DNA of 64,000 bases from an uncultured Algibacter sp. (GTDB taxonomy: Bacteria > Bacteroidota > Bacteroidia > Flavobacteriales > Flavobacteriaceae): contig CALGNX010000009.1 in NCBI GenBank assembly GCA_937958265.1, positions 1-64,000 on the forward strand, written 5' to 3'. Shown here piece by piece: positions 9,037 through 18,924 of the stretch; position 1 is the first letter of the stretch; each line of letters begins with the position of its first letter. The position numbers and the translations under genes were made by a program. Below the pieces are notes generated by a model, which was given only the letters and a program-made list of their open reading frames with translations, did no database searches and was not told where the DNA came from.

Positions 9037-10371
9037 ATGAAACAACGATTAGTCATATTAGGAGGCGGAGAAAGTGGTGTAGGAACAGCACTTTTAGGAA
9101 AAGAAAGCGGATACGATGTTTTTGTTTCTGATAACGGAAAAATAAAAAAAAAGTATAAACAAGTTCTTATACATAACACGATTAACTGGGAAGACGAAAA
9201 GCATACGGAGCAAAAAATTCTAAATGCGAGCATTGTTATGAAGAGTCCGGGAATTCCTGATAGTGTGGATTTAGTAAAACAAATTCGTAAGTGCGGTATT
9301 CCCATTGTTTCTGAAATTGAATTTGCATCAAAATTAACTAAAGCAAAAATAGTAGCAATAACTGGTAGCAATGGAAAAACAACTACTGCAAGTCTAGTAT
9401 ATCATCTTATAAAACAAGATTTAAATGTAGGGTTGGCAGGTAACATAGGGTGTAGTTTTGCAAAACAGGTTTTAGATAATAATTATGAAAATTATGTTTT
9501 AGAAATAAGTAGTTTTCAATTAGATGATATTATTAATTTTAAACCAAATATTGCTGTTTTGCTTAACATTACACCAGATCATTTGGATAGATATGATTAT
9601 AAATTTGATAATTATATTCATTCTAAATTTAGAATTGCAATGAATCAAACAAAAGAAGATTATTTAATTTATGATGCTGATGATGAGGTGATTGTTAATC
9701 ATTTAAAACACCACCCAGTACAAGCTACATTATTGCCGTTTTCATTAGTGAAATGTGTTAAAAATGGAGCGTATTTAGATAATCAAAATATTAGAATAAC
9801 AGTAAATAATAACGATATAGTTATGCCAATAAATACTATTACATTAGAGGGGAAGCACAATATAAAAAATGCATTGGCAGCTTCTACTGTGGCGCATTTA
9901 CTAAAAATTAGAAAACAAACTATTCGCGAAAGTTTAGGGAGTTTTCAAGGTGTAGAGCACCGTTTGGAGCAAGTGCTTAAAATTAACAAAGTACAATATA
10001 TTAACGATTCAAAAGCTACAAATGTTAACGCTACTTACTATGCCTTAGAATGTATGACAGTACCAACAGTTTGGATAGTTGGTGGCGTTGATAAGGGAAA
10101 TAATTATGATGAATTATTTTCTTTTATAAATGAAAAAGTAAAAGCGATAATTTGCTTAGGTATAGATAACAAAAAACTTATGGAGACTTTAGGTAACATG
10201 GTTGATGTTATTTTGGAAACACAGTCTATGAACGAGGCAGTAAAGATGGCTTACGAAATAGCAGAAGCGGGAGATAATGTTTTGCTTTCCCCTGCATGCG
10301 CTAGCTTTGATTTATTTGAGAGTTATGAAGATAGAGGGCGTCAATTTAAAGATGCAGTTAGAAATTTGTAA
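9037..10371 (+). CDS. murD: UDP-MurNAc-L-alanine:D-glutamate ligase MurD
   Basis: MurD adds D-glutamate to UDP-MurNAc-L-Ala, using ATP. The 444-residue protein has the N-terminal Rossmann-like domain (LVILGGGESGVG), the ATP-binding P-loop ITGSNGKTTTASL near residue 110, the central NITPDHLDRY motif and the C-terminal domain (EHRLEQV, YINDSKATN). Length and motif order are normal. The start ATG is preceded by AAAGGAGAGG, a purine-rich Shine-Dalgarno-like stretch, unusual in this SD-poor genome. It follows mraY by 52 nt in the dcw operon. Confidence 0.96.
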   Translation: MKQRLVILGGGESGVGTALLGKESGYDVFVSDNGKIKKKYKQVLIHNTINWEDEKHTEQKILNASIVMKSPGIPDSVDLVKQIRKCGIPIVSEIEFASKLTKAKIVAITGSNGKTTTASLVYHLIKQDLNVGLAGNIGCSFAKQVLDNNYENYVLEISSFQLDDIINFKPNIAVLLNITPDHLDRYDYKFDNYIHSKFRIAMNQTKEDYLIYDADDEVIVNHLKHHPVQATLLPFSLVKCVKNGAYLDNQNIRITVNNNDIVMPINTITLEGKHNIKNALAASTVAHLLKIRKQTIRESLGSFQGVEHRLEQVLKINKVQYINDSKATNVNATYYALECMTVPTVWIVGGVDKGNNYDELFSFINEKVKAIICLGIDNKKLMETLGNMVDVILETQSMNEAVKMAYEIAEAGDNVLLSPACASFDLFESYEDRGRQFKDAVRNL

Positions 10372-10478
10372 GAATTGAAAAGTGTTCTTTATCATACGTA
10401 ATTTTAGAAAATTTAATATCTCAATATAAAAACAGATAATTTAATTCTTGTGAATCAGGAATTAGATTTTAAAACAGA

Positions 10479-11672
10479 ATGACAAAAGTTTTTAAAAATA
10501 TAAAAGGGGACAGGTTAATTTGGGCAATAGTTGCGCTATTGGCTATACTTTCTTTTTTGCCTGTTTATAGCGCAGCAAGTAACCTTGCATACAAAGGTAC
10601 GGGTAGTAATACCTTTGCTTTTTTTGTAAAACATTTTGTACATTTAGTTTTGGGCTGTGCAATTATTTACGGAGTGCATAAAATCCCATATAGGTATTTT
10701 AAGGGCTTATCATTAATAATGATTCCTGTTGTTTTGGTTTTATTAGCTATTACCCTTCTTCAAGGAACCACTATTGAGGGGGCTAATGCAAGTAGATGGA
10801 TTCGAATTCCTTTTGTAGGTATGTCTTTTCAAACTTCCACTTTAGCCTTTGTTGTTTTAATGGTTTATGTAGCAAGGTATATGTCTAACATCAAAAAAGA
10901 AATGGTACGTTTTAAAGCGTCTATTTTACCGCTTTGGGCACCTGTTTTCTTTGTGTTAATTCTTATTTTACCTGCTAATTTTTCCACAGCTGCTATTATG
11001 TTTTTAATGGTTGTGATGCTAGTGTTTTTAGGAGGGTATCCACTGCGCTATTTAGGAGTAATTATAGGTGGTGGAGTTCTAGTGTTAACACTTTTTATTT
11101 TAACAGCTAAGGCATTTCCTAACGCTATGCCAAATAGAGTAGATACATGGATGGGAAGAGTAGAAAGTTTTACAAACTCTGAAGATACCGAAGCAGATTA
11201 CCAAATAGAAAAAGCGAAAATAGCTATTGCAACAGGGCAAATTTGGGGTGTAGGTCCGGGTAAAAGTATGCAGAAAAATTTTTTACCACAATCTTCATCA
11301 GATTTTATATTCGCTATAATTATTGAAGAATACGGGTTATTGGGAGGTTTTTTTATAATGGGACTATATCTTTGGTTGCTTTTTAGAATAGTTATAGTAG
11401 CTCAAAAGGCAGACACCGTATTTGGTAGGCTTTTGGTTTTAGGTGTTGGGCTTCCAATTGTATTTCAAGCCTTAATTAATATGGCTGTAGCAGTAGAGTT
11501 GTTTCCTGTAACCGGACAAACTTTACCATTAATAAGTAGTGGTGGAACCTCAATCTGGATGACATGTTTGGCTATAGGTATTATATTAAGTGTTAGTGCT
11601 AAACGAGAAGAAATAAAGGAAAAAGAAGTAATTGAACAAAATCCATTAGAAATTTTAAGCGAAGCTTTATAA
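10479..11672 (+). CDS. ftsW: Lipid II polymerase FtsW
   Basis: FtsW is the SEDS-family glycosyltransferase that polymerises lipid II at the septum together with FtsI. The protein has 397 residues with about ten transmembrane segments. The family features seen are the N-terminal LPVYSAAS, WIRIPFVGMSFQTS (SEDS signature) and the late VTGQTLPLISSGGTS. Position between murD and murG identifies it as FtsW and not RodA. The 107-bp gap before it is larger than others in the cluster; no promoter matching TAnnTTTG was seen there. Confidence 0.95.
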   Translation: MTKVFKNIKGDRLIWAIVALLAILSFLPVYSAASNLAYKGTGSNTFAFFVKHFVHLVLGCAIIYGVHKIPYRYFKGLSLIMIPVVLVLLAITLLQGTTIEGANASRWIRIPFVGMSFQTSTLAFVVLMVYVARYMSNIKKEMVRFKASILPLWAPVFFVLILILPANFSTAAIMFLMVVMLVFLGGYPLRYLGVIIGGGVLVLTLFILTAKAFPNAMPNRVDTWMGRVESFTNSEDTEADYQIEKAKIAIATGQIWGVGPGKSMQKNFLPQSSSDFIFAIIIEEYGLLGGFFIMGLYLWLLFRIVIVAQKADTVFGRLLVLGVGLPIVFQALINMAVAVELFPVTGQTLPLISSGGTSIWMTCLAIGIILSVSAKREEIKEKEVIEQNPLEILSEAL

Positions 11673-11713
11673 GTGTAAAGTAGCTAGTAAATAGTCTAAA
11701 AAGGTAAAATAAA

Positions 11714-12835
11714 GTGAATATTAAAAACGAGGCATACAGAATAATTTTAAGCGGAGGCGGTACAGGAGGTCATATCTATCCTGCAATTGCTATTGCAAAC
11801 GAACTTAAACGTCGTTATCCAAATGCTGAGTTTCTATTCGTAGGTTCTAAGGATAGAATGGAAATGGAAAAAGTGCCTCAGGCAGGTTTTAAAATTGAAG
11901 GTTTATGGATCTCTGGTGTGCAGCGAAAGTTAACTTTAAAAAATTTAAGTTTTCCGTTTAAAGTAAGTAACAGTCTTTGGATATCAAGAAAAATAGTGAA
12001 ATCATTTAGACCCGATATTGCTATTGGCACAGGCGGCTTTGCAAGTGGGCCTTTGTTGTATGTTGCGGCTTCAAAAAATATTCCGACACTAATTCAAGAG
12101 CAAAATTCGTACCCTGGTATAACTAATAAATTATTATCAAAAAAAGCAAAAAAAATATGTGTGGCTTATAGTAATTTAGAACGTTTTTTTCCAAAGCATA
12201 AAATAATAAAAACAGGTAATCCGGTACGCCAAGGATTATTAGATGTAAACAATAAAAGGAATGAAGGTGAAAAATTTTTCAATTTACAGCATGGTAAACC
12301 AACCTTATTAATAATAGGTGGTAGTTTAGGTTCTAGAAGAATTAATGAATTGGTTGAGAAGGAGTTGGATTTTTTTGACACTCAAAATATTCAAATTATA
12401 TGGCAATGCGGAAAATTGTATTATCAGCAATATAAAATTTATAATAACACAAAAAGTATACAGGTTTATGAGTTTTTGAATAATATGGATTTTGCATACG
12501 CAGCAGCAGATATTGTGGTCTCTCGGGCAGGGGCAAGCTCAGTGTCAGAATTATGTATTGTTGGTAAGCCTGTAATTTTTATACCTTCTCCAAATGTTGC
12601 AGAAGATCATCAAACAAAAAATGCGATGTCTATAGTAAATGAGGATGCCGCTTTAATGATAAAAGAGGAAGATTTAGATGCCGATTTTGAAAATAAATTT
12701 TCCTTGTTATTAAACTCAAAAGAAAAACAAACGAGGTTATCTAATAATATTAAAAAATTAGCATTAGTAAATGCTACAAAAGACATCGTAGACGAAGTAG
12801 AAAAACTTTTAAAATCCAGTAGTCCCTCTAAGTAG
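11714..12835 (+). CDS. murG: UDP-GlcNAc:lipid I GlcNAc transferase MurG
   Basis: MurG adds GlcNAc to lipid I, forming lipid II on the cytoplasmic face of the membrane. The 373-residue protein is a GT28/GT-B enzyme with the N-terminal [15 protein letters not shown] loop, the second-domain [15 protein letters not shown] and the UDP-sugar-binding [18 protein letters not shown]. The start is GTG 11714; no nearby in-frame ATG precedes the glycine-rich loop. Its 3' end contains a small CCCT/AGGG inverted repeat (CCCTCTAAGTAGTTAGGG) spanning the stop codon. Confidence 0.96.
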   Translation: MNIKNEAYRIILSGGGTGGHIYPAIAIANELKRRYPNAEFLFVGSKDRMEMEKVPQAGFKIEGLWISGVQRKLTLKNLSFPFKVSNSLWISRKIVKSFRPDIAIGTGGFASGPLLYVAASKNIPTLIQEQNSYPGITNKLLSKKAKKICVAYSNLERFFPKHKIIKTGNPVRQGLLDVNNKRNEGEKFFNLQHGKPTLLIIGGSLGSRRINELVEKELDFFDTQNIQIIWQCGKLYYQQYKIYNNTKSIQVYEFLNNMDFAYAAADIVVSRAGASSVSELCIVGKPVIFIPSPNVAEDHQTKNAMSIVNEDAALMIKEEDLDADFENKFSLLLNSKEKQTRLSNNIKKLALVNATKDIVDEVEKLLKSSSPSK

Positions 12836-12858
12836 TTAGGGAGTAGCGGTGATAATTT

Positions 12859-14274
12859 ATGAACAAAGAAACCAAAAACATAGCATTTGCTAAGGGAACT
12901 TTACCTAATCAAGCTTCATTGCGTGCAGGTATAGGCTGGGATAATATTTATTTTATAGGTATTGGAGGCATTGGTATGAGTGCTCTAGCGCGTTACTTTC
13001 GTGCACAAAATAAGCAGGTTGGTGGTTATGATAAAAAACCATCTGAGGTTACAGATAGTTTAGCGCATTTGGGTATAGATATTGATTTCTTGGATGAGGT
13101 AACCAATATAAACTCTGTTTTTAAAAACTTAAAAAAAACCTTAATAGTTTACACGCCTGCCATTTCGAAAGATCATAAAATATTAAATTATTTTAAAGGT
13201 AAAGGCTTTAATGTTTTAAAGCGTTCTCAGGTTTTGGGCTTAGTAACTCAGGATACATTTTGTCTTGCTGTAGCAGGTACTCATGGAAAAACCACAACAA
13301 CCAGTATTTTAGGGCATCTAATGCATGAATGCCATGTTCCTGTAACCGCTTTTTTAGGAGGTATTAGTGAGAATTATAACTCGAATTTGATTTTAAAGGG
13401 TACAGAAGTCTCAGTTGTAGAGGCCGATGAATTTGATCGTTCTTTTTTAAATTTATCTCCAGATTTAGCATGCATTACATCTATGGATGCAGATCATTTG
13501 GATATTTATGGCGATTCAGCTCAACTACAAAAGGCATTTGTAGATTTTGCAAGAAAGATAAAAGCAAACGGTAAATTGTTTGTTAAAAATGGTTTGCCAT
13601 TAGAGGGTATTACCTACGGTATTGAGGATAATGCAGACTATACCATTCATAATATAAAAATAAAAAATGGAAGCTATTTTTTCGATGTTAAAACGCCAAA
13701 GCAAGTATTTAAAAATTTAAAATTTAACTTACCAGGTAGGCATAATTTATTGAACGCTTTAATAGCTTTTGCTATGGCTTTAGAGTATGGTTGCCCTGTT
13801 GAATTGCTTGTGGATGCTTTAGCCTCCTTCAAAGGTGTTAAGCGAAGGTTTACATGCCACATAAAAACAGATGATTTTGTTTTAATTGATGATTATGCAC
13901 ACCATCCTACAGAGATAAATGCCGCACACCAGGCAGTTAGAGAAATGTATCCTAACAAAAAGATTTTAGTGGTTTTTCAACCACACTTATATAGTCGCAC
14001 TAGAGACTTTGCTGAAGATTTTGCAGCTAGTCTGTCCCAATTTGACGCCTTATTAATGTTGGAAATTTATCCGGCTAGAGAGTTGCCAATTCCAGGAGTT
14101 ACCGCATCTTGGTTATTAGATAAGGTGAAAATTGCAAACAAACAGTTGGTTGGGAAAAGCGAATTGTTAGCTAAAATTCAAGGCAGTAAGGCTGAGGTTG
14201 TATTAATGCTTGGTGCAGGTGATATTGGAGCAGAAGTTAAACACATAAAAAAACAATATACTATTGCGGGTTAA
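12859..14274 (+). CDS. murC: UDP-N-acetylmuramate:L-alanine ligase MurC
   Basis: MurC adds L-alanine to UDP-MurNAc, the first step of stem peptide synthesis. The 471-residue protein contains the N-terminal nucleotide loop FIGIGGIGMSALARYF, the ATP P-loop AGTHGKTTTTS and the C-terminal DDYAHHPTEI. About 30 residues (MNKETKNIAFAKGTLPNQAS...) precede the first conserved strand, whereas this strand usually lies within about 10 residues of the start. Either the tail is real or the true start is the internal TTG at about residue 21. Its stop overlaps ftsQ by 11 nt. Confidence 0.95.
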   Translation: MNKETKNIAFAKGTLPNQASLRAGIGWDNIYFIGIGGIGMSALARYFRAQNKQVGGYDKKPSEVTDSLAHLGIDIDFLDEVTNINSVFKNLKKTLIVYTPAISKDHKILNYFKGKGFNVLKRSQVLGLVTQDTFCLAVAGTHGKTTTTSILGHLMHECHVPVTAFLGGISENYNSNLILKGTEVSVVEADEFDRSFLNLSPDLACITSMDADHLDIYGDSAQLQKAFVDFARKIKANGKLFVKNGLPLEGITYGIEDNADYTIHNIKIKNGSYFFDVKTPKQVFKNLKFNLPGRHNLLNALIAFAMALEYGCPVELLVDALASFKGVKRRFTCHIKTDDFVLIDDYAHHPTEINAAHQAVREMYPNKKILVVFQPHLYSRTRDFAEDFAASLSQFDALLMLEIYPARELPIPGVTASWLLDKVKIANKQLVGKSELLAKIQGSKAEVVLMLGAGDIGAEVKHIKKQYTIAG

Positions 14275-14983
14275 TTGGAAATATATAAAAATGCTTGTGC
14301 TACTAGGTTTAGTTATCTTTTTATTTGCTTTTGCTTCTAAAAGAAATGCAAATAGAATAATATCTGAACCTAAGATTGAATTTATGGGCGAAAATAACCT
14401 TTTTATAACAAATGAATCTGTTAGTAGACTGTTACAGCACAACTATAAAGGCGTTAAAAATCGTACTAAAAAAACATTAGTTTTAAGCCAATTGGAATCT
14501 GTGCTTAAAACGAATCCAATGATAAAAACGGCAGAAGTTTATGTAAACGTAAATGGAACACTTAACGCAAAAGTAGTACAAAAAACGCCTGTTGCAAGAG
14601 TTAGTACTAATACGTCTTATTATATAGATGATGAAGGTTCATTTATGCCATTATCTAACAATTATGCAGTAAGAGTACCCTTGGTTACGGGTTATATAGA
14701 AAAAAATAATTTGGAAGGAGTTTATAAAATAGCAAATAAAATTAGAAGTGATGCTTTTTTAATAAAACATGTTTTTGAAATTCATCAAGATGCTAAAGGT
14801 GTTTTCTTTTTAAAACTGAGAAAGTGTAATTTTTTAGTACGCTTGGGTAATGAGAATTTTTTAGATAAAAAAACAAATAATCTTAAGGCATTTTATAAAA
14901 AAAATCAAAAAGATAATACGTTGAATAATTATAGTGAAGTAAATTTGCAGTTTGGAAATCAAGTAATATGTACTAAAATTTAG
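14264..14983 (+). CDS. ftsQ: Cell division protein FtsQ
   Basis: FtsQ is a bitopic inner membrane protein that scaffolds the divisome with FtsL and FtsB-like proteins. The 239-residue protein has a short cytoplasmic start (MRVNWKYIK), one transmembrane helix at about 10-26 and a periplasmic part with a POTRA-like region (SQLESVLKTNPMIKTAEVYV). TTG 14264 gives the MRVNW start, which I recall from flavobacterial homologues, and overlaps murC by 11 nt, consistent with coupling. Conservation is low in this family, so position between murC and ftsA carries weight. Confidence 0.88.
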   Translation: MRVNWKYIKMLVLLGLVIFLFAFASKRNANRIISEPKIEFMGENNLFITNESVSRLLQHNYKGVKNRTKKTLVLSQLESVLKTNPMIKTAEVYVNVNGTLNAKVVQKTPVARVSTNTSYYIDDEGSFMPLSNNYAVRVPLVTGYIEKNNLEGVYKIANKIRSDAFLIKHVFEIHQDAKGVFFLKLRKCNFLVRLGNENFLDKKTNNLKAFYKKNQKDNTLNNYSEVNLQFGNQVICTKI

Positions 14984-14986
14984 ACT

Positions 14987-16318
14987 ATGGAACATAATTT
15001 ATCAGTTGGCTTAGATATAGGAACCACAAAAATAGTGGCTATGATTGGTCGTAAAAATGAATTTAGTAAAGTCGAGATTCTAGGTATAGGGAAATCTAAG
15101 AGTTTAGGCGTGCATCGCGGCGTGGTAAATAACATAACACAAACTATACAATCCATTCAACAGGCTGTACAGGAAGCTGAATCTGCTGCAGATTTGAAGA
15201 TTGACGAAGTTACAGTTGGTATTGCAGGACAACATATACGTAGTTTACAGCACAGCGATTATATCACACGATCAAACTCTGAAACTGTTATTGATGATGA
15301 AGATATTGATAGATTAATTAACCAAGTTCATAAATTAGTAATGCTGCCCGGAGAAGAAATTATACATGTTTTACCACAGGAGTATAAAATTGATGGTCAA
15401 GGCGAGATAAAAGAGCCTAAAGGTATGTATGGGGGGCGCTTGGAGGCCAATTTTCATGTAGTTGTAGGGCAGGTTTCATCCATTAGAAACGTTGGGCGTT
15501 GTATCCAAACTGCGAATTTAGTTTTAGAAGGTATAACGTTAGAGCCTTTAGCTTCGGCAAATGCAGTATTAAGTCAAGAAGAGAAAGAGGCAGGTGTTGC
15601 TTTAATTGACATTGGAGGAGGAACCACAGATTTAGCAATCTTTAGAGACGGTATTATAAGGCATACAGCAGTTATTCCTTTCGGAGGAAACGTAATTACC
15701 GAGGATATTAAAGAAGGTTGCTCCATTATTGAAAAACAAGCAGAGTTATTAAAAATTAAATTTGGTTCGGCTTGGCCAGGTGAAAATAAGGATAATGAAA
15801 TTGTATCTATACCAGGTTTAAGAGGTAGAGAGCCAAAAGAGATAACTTTAAAAAATCTATCGAAAATTATTCATGCACGTGTAGTTGAAATTATAGAGCA
15901 AGTTTTTGTAGAAATTAAAAACTACGGGCATGAAGAACAAAAGAAAAAATTAATTGCAGGAATTGTACTTACTGGAGGAGGCAGTCAATTAAAGCATTTA
16001 AAGCAGTTAGTTGAGTATATTACAGGTATGGATACGCGAATAGGTTATCCTAACGAACATTTGGCTGGTGATAGTGATGAGGATATAACAAGTCCTTTAT
16101 ATGCAACTGCCGTAGGTTTAGTTCTAGACGGTTTAAAACGTCTAGAAAGAAGAAAAGCAGAACAAGAAGAATTAGAAACTATAAAGAAAATTGCTTTAGA
16201 AGCTCAAAATAAAAAAGCAGCTGAAGCAGAAATAAAAGAAAAGCCAATTCAAGATAGGCGATCATTTTTGGATAAGTTAACAGAACGTGTTAAAGATTTT
16301 TTAGATAGCGCAGAATAA
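14987..16318 (+). CDS. ftsA: Cell division protein FtsA
   Basis: FtsA is an actin-like ATPase that ties FtsZ filaments to the inner membrane. The 443-residue protein has the actin-fold phosphate loops GLDIGTTKIVAMIG (N-terminus) and LIDIGGGTTDLAIF (about 205-218), the SHS2-type insertion between them, and the adenosine motif VLTGGGSQLKHL. It ends in an amphipathic helix (SFLDKLTERVKDFLDSAE), the expected membrane-targeting sequence. It begins 3 nt after ftsQ. The gene is complete. Confidence 0.96.
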   Translation: MEHNLSVGLDIGTTKIVAMIGRKNEFSKVEILGIGKSKSLGVHRGVVNNITQTIQSIQQAVQEAESAADLKIDEVTVGIAGQHIRSLQHSDYITRSNSETVIDDEDIDRLINQVHKLVMLPGEEIIHVLPQEYKIDGQGEIKEPKGMYGGRLEANFHVVVGQVSSIRNVGRCIQTANLVLEGITLEPLASANAVLSQEEKEAGVALIDIGGGTTDLAIFRDGIIRHTAVIPFGGNVITEDIKEGCSIIEKQAELLKIKFGSAWPGENKDNEIVSIPGLRGREPKEITLKNLSKIIHARVVEIIEQVFVEIKNYGHEEQKKKLIAGIVLTGGGSQLKHLKQLVEYITGMDTRIGYPNEHLAGDSDEDITSPLYATAVGLVLDGLKRLERRKAEQEELETIKKIALEAQNKKAAEAEIKEKPIQDRRSFLDKLTERVKDFLDSAE

Positions 16319-16351
16319 TTAAATCCATTAAATAAATGTACTAAAGAATTT

Positions 16352-16359
16352 TATATTTG
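16352..16359 (+). promoter_or_regulatory. Predicted internal promoter for ftsZ (-7 element)
   Basis: TATATTTG matches TAnnTTTG exactly in the 208-bp ftsA-ftsZ gap, the largest gap inside the cluster. It would give a leader of about 160 nt. A -33 TTTG at proper spacing was not found, so this is moderate evidence for separate expression of ftsZ. Confidence 0.4.
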
Positions 16360-16526
16360 TAAGTTATTAGTAAATTTAAAGTTATACGTTATTTATCAAA
16401 AAGGCTTATTAATTATATTTAAAAGGCGAGCGTGAAATTTTTAATAAACTAAAGTTAAAGCAAGTAAAATACTTATAAAAAAGTATATTAAAGTAGAAAG
16501 TAGAAAACCCCGAAAAATAGAATTTT

Positions 16527-18536
16527 ATGAGCAGTAAAAATGAATTTGAAACAAATATTTCATTTGATTTACCCAAAAATCAATCGAATGTTATAAAAGT
16601 TATAGGTGTTGGTGGTGGAGGTAGTAATGCTATCAATCATATGTTTCAACAGGGTATTAAAGGCGTCGATTTTTACATTTGTAATACCGATGCGCAAGCT
16701 TTACAAAATAGTGGTGTTCCAAATAAAATTCAATTGGGGTTGGATTTAACTGAAGGATTAGGGGCAGGAGCAAATCCAGATATTGGAGAGCAATCTGCAC
16801 TAGAAAGTTTTGATGATATAACCCAAATGTTAGATACCAATACAAAGATGGTATTCATTACAGCAGGAATGGGGGGAGGAACCGGTACTGGAGCTGCACC
16901 AATTATTGCAAAAATGGCTAAAGATTTAGACATATTAACGGTTGGTATTGTAACTATGCCTTTTCAATTTGAAGGCAAAATGCGTCTTGAGCAATCTCAA
17001 AAAGGCATTGAAAAACTAAGAAACACAGTAGATTCATTAATTGTAATAAATAATAATAAGCTCCGTGAAGTTTACGGAAACCTTGGGTTTAAAGCAGGTT
17101 TCTCAAAGGCCGATGAAGTGCTATCAACTGCTGCTCGTGGTATAGCTGAAGTTATTACACACCACTACACACAGAATATTGATTTACGTGATGCTAAAAC
17201 AGTACTTAGTAATAGTGGTACTGCCATAATGGGATCCTCTTTAGCTTCGGGTCAAGATCGCGCTCAAGATGCAATTCGTAAGGCGTTAGATTCTCCTTTG
17301 TTGAATGACAATAAGATTACCGGTGCAAAAAACGTACTGCTTTTAATTGTTTCAGGTTCCGATGAAATCACTATTGATGAAATAGGAGAAATTAACGATC
17401 ATATCCAAGCAGAAGCAGGCCATGGTGCAAATATTATTATGGGTGTCGGGGAAGATGAAGCTTTGGGTGAGTCGATTGCTGTTACTATAATAGCCACAGG
17501 GTTTGATATTGAGCAACAAGATGAAATTTCAAATACAGAAACTAAAAAAGTTGTACATTCTCTAAGTGAGCATCAAGATGTAAAAGAAAAAGAACCAACG
17601 GTAGTTAAACCCGTGGTAATAGAGAAAAAGAAAGAAGTTAGAGTTGTTAGACATACTTTGGATGTCGAGCAAGAAGAGGAAATGTTTTTTGTAAAAAAAG
17701 AAACTAGTACGGAAACAAAACCTCTAGACGATGATTTTAAGTTAATACCAACTTCAGACAATATTAAAAATATTGCAGTAGTTTACGACGAGATAAGCGA
17801 TACAAATATAAATTGCACAAATTCAAAAGATATACAAGATGAAGCGGATGATTTTGTAATTAATTCGGTATCAAAAAATATAAATAATCTTGAAATTACC
17901 ACCGATACTCAAATACTATCGGATTCTGAAGAAGACGAAAAACAAATTACATTAACTTTTGATTTGCCTTTATCAACATCAAATGAAGATAAATTTGTAG
18001 AAAGTAAATCTGAAGAAACTATAGCGCACCAGTTGACTGATGATGTGAAAAATATTTCGGTTAATGAGTTTGTTGAATTGATAAGTGTAAAGGACACTAA
18101 TAAAGAAGATGAGATTCGCTATACGTTAAAGAGTAACTTAGAAGTAGAAACAACTACAGATAAACCTAAAAGCTCGTCATGTGATGTGTCAGATGAGGTT
18201 GATGAAGATATTGTTTTTGAGAAAAAGGTAGTTAAAGAGTCTACAGAAAGTAGAAGTGTTGGTGAGGTTGATCCCATGGATAGTCCTATATCAGAATTGT
18301 TAAAGGAACGCGCCGAGGAGCGTCGTCGAAAAATGAGAGATTTTAACTATAAGTTTAATAATGCAAAAATAGACGATATAGAAAAAATACCTGCATACAA
18401 GCGTCAAGGTATAAATTTGCAGCATACAAAGCATTCCTCAGAAACGTCTATTTCACGAACTAGTGTAGGTTCAGATGATAATGATGATATTCAGTTAAGA
18501 AACAATAATTCATTTTTACACGACAATGTAGATTAG
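16527..18536 (+). CDS. ftsZ: Cell division protein FtsZ
   Basis: FtsZ is the tubulin-like GTPase that forms the Z ring. The N-terminal part carries GVGGGGSNAINHM and the tubulin signature GGGTGTGAAPIIAKMA, and the GTPase core ends near residue 325. A long, acidic, low-complexity linker of about 290 residues follows, rich in Glu, Asp, Lys and Val. The C-terminal peptide that binds FtsA is IPAYKRQGINL at about residues 621-631, followed by a further 38-residue Ser/Asp-rich tail (ending SFLHDNVD). At 669 residues it is much longer than the ~390 of proteobacterial FtsZ; long linkers are usual in Bacteroidota. Confidence 0.96.
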   Translation: MSSKNEFETNISFDLPKNQSNVIKVIGVGGGGSNAINHMFQQGIKGVDFYICNTDAQALQNSGVPNKIQLGLDLTEGLGAGANPDIGEQSALESFDDITQMLDTNTKMVFITAGMGGGTGTGAAPIIAKMAKDLDILTVGIVTMPFQFEGKMRLEQSQKGIEKLRNTVDSLIVINNNKLREVYGNLGFKAGFSKADEVLSTAARGIAEVITHHYTQNIDLRDAKTVLSNSGTAIMGSSLASGQDRAQDAIRKALDSPLLNDNKITGAKNVLLLIVSGSDEITIDEIGEINDHIQAEAGHGANIIMGVGEDEALGESIAVTIIATGFDIEQQDEISNTETKKVVHSLSEHQDVKEKEPTVVKPVVIEKKKEVRVVRHTLDVEQEEEMFFVKKETSTETKPLDDDFKLIPTSDNIKNIAVVYDEISDTNINCTNSKDIQDEADDFVINSVSKNINNLEITTDTQILSDSEEDEKQITLTFDLPLSTSNEDKFVESKSEETIAHQLTDDVKNISVNEFVELISVKDTNKEDEIRYTLKSNLEVETTTDKPKSSSCDVSDEVDEDIVFEKKVVKESTESRSVGEVDPMDSPISELLKERAEERRRKMRDFNYKFNNAKIDDIEKIPAYKRQGINLQHTKHSSETSISRTSVGSDDNDDIQLRNNNSFLHDNVD

Positions 18537-18560
18537 TTATTGGTTTAACATTTAATTGTT

Positions 18561-18601
18561 ATTAAAGCCTGAGAAATTTCAAGAATTTTTCAGGCTTTAA
18601 T
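18561..18601 (+). terminator. Terminator-like hairpin after ftsZ
   Basis: A perfect 12-bp stem (ATTAAAGCCTGA / TCAGGCTTTAAT) begins 25 nt after the ftsZ stop and would end the dcw transcript. It lacks a strong T-tract, so termination may be partial. Confidence 0.6.
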
Positions 18602-18674
18602 AATATTATAGTGTTTAGTAACTATTAAAAAGTTTGTTTTTTTTATAGTATTGTCATAATTTGAATTCCTATTT

Positions 18675-18713
18675 AAGGAGGTGAAAAATAAAATTGAATG
18701 CTAGTTTTATTTT
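18675..18713 (+). other. Orphan Shine-Dalgarno-like AAGGAGGTG plus small hairpin
   Basis: The 388-bp ftsZ-yqeY gap holds AAGGAGGTG, a full match to the 16S rRNA anti-SD, followed by an AAAATAAAA / TTTTATTTT inverted repeat. No convincing ORF follows: ATG 18698 gives only nine codons. The rest of the gap shows no gene. Confidence 0.35.
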
Positions 18714-18873
18714 CCTTTTCCATATAAAATATAGAATAAAATGACAGGTGTTATTAGTTGTTTGGAATAGTATTATTTGTTTTTACTAAGTTGTACAGAA
18801 TAGACCTAATTACGCATTAATGTATGTAATAATGTTTGAAAAAAAAGCTAATTTTTTTTCCTTAAAATTTTGG

Positions 18874-18902
18874 TTTGTTCTTTAAACTTTTCTCTATATT
18901 CG
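18874..18902 (+). promoter_or_regulatory. Predicted promoter for the YqeY-like gene
   Basis: A -33 TTTG (18874-18877) is followed after 17 bp by TATATTCG (18895-18902), one base off TAnnTTTG. The predicted start of transcription would lie 15-20 nt before the ATG. Confidence 0.45.
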
Positions 18903-18924
18903 CACGAAGAATAAAAGAGAAACA

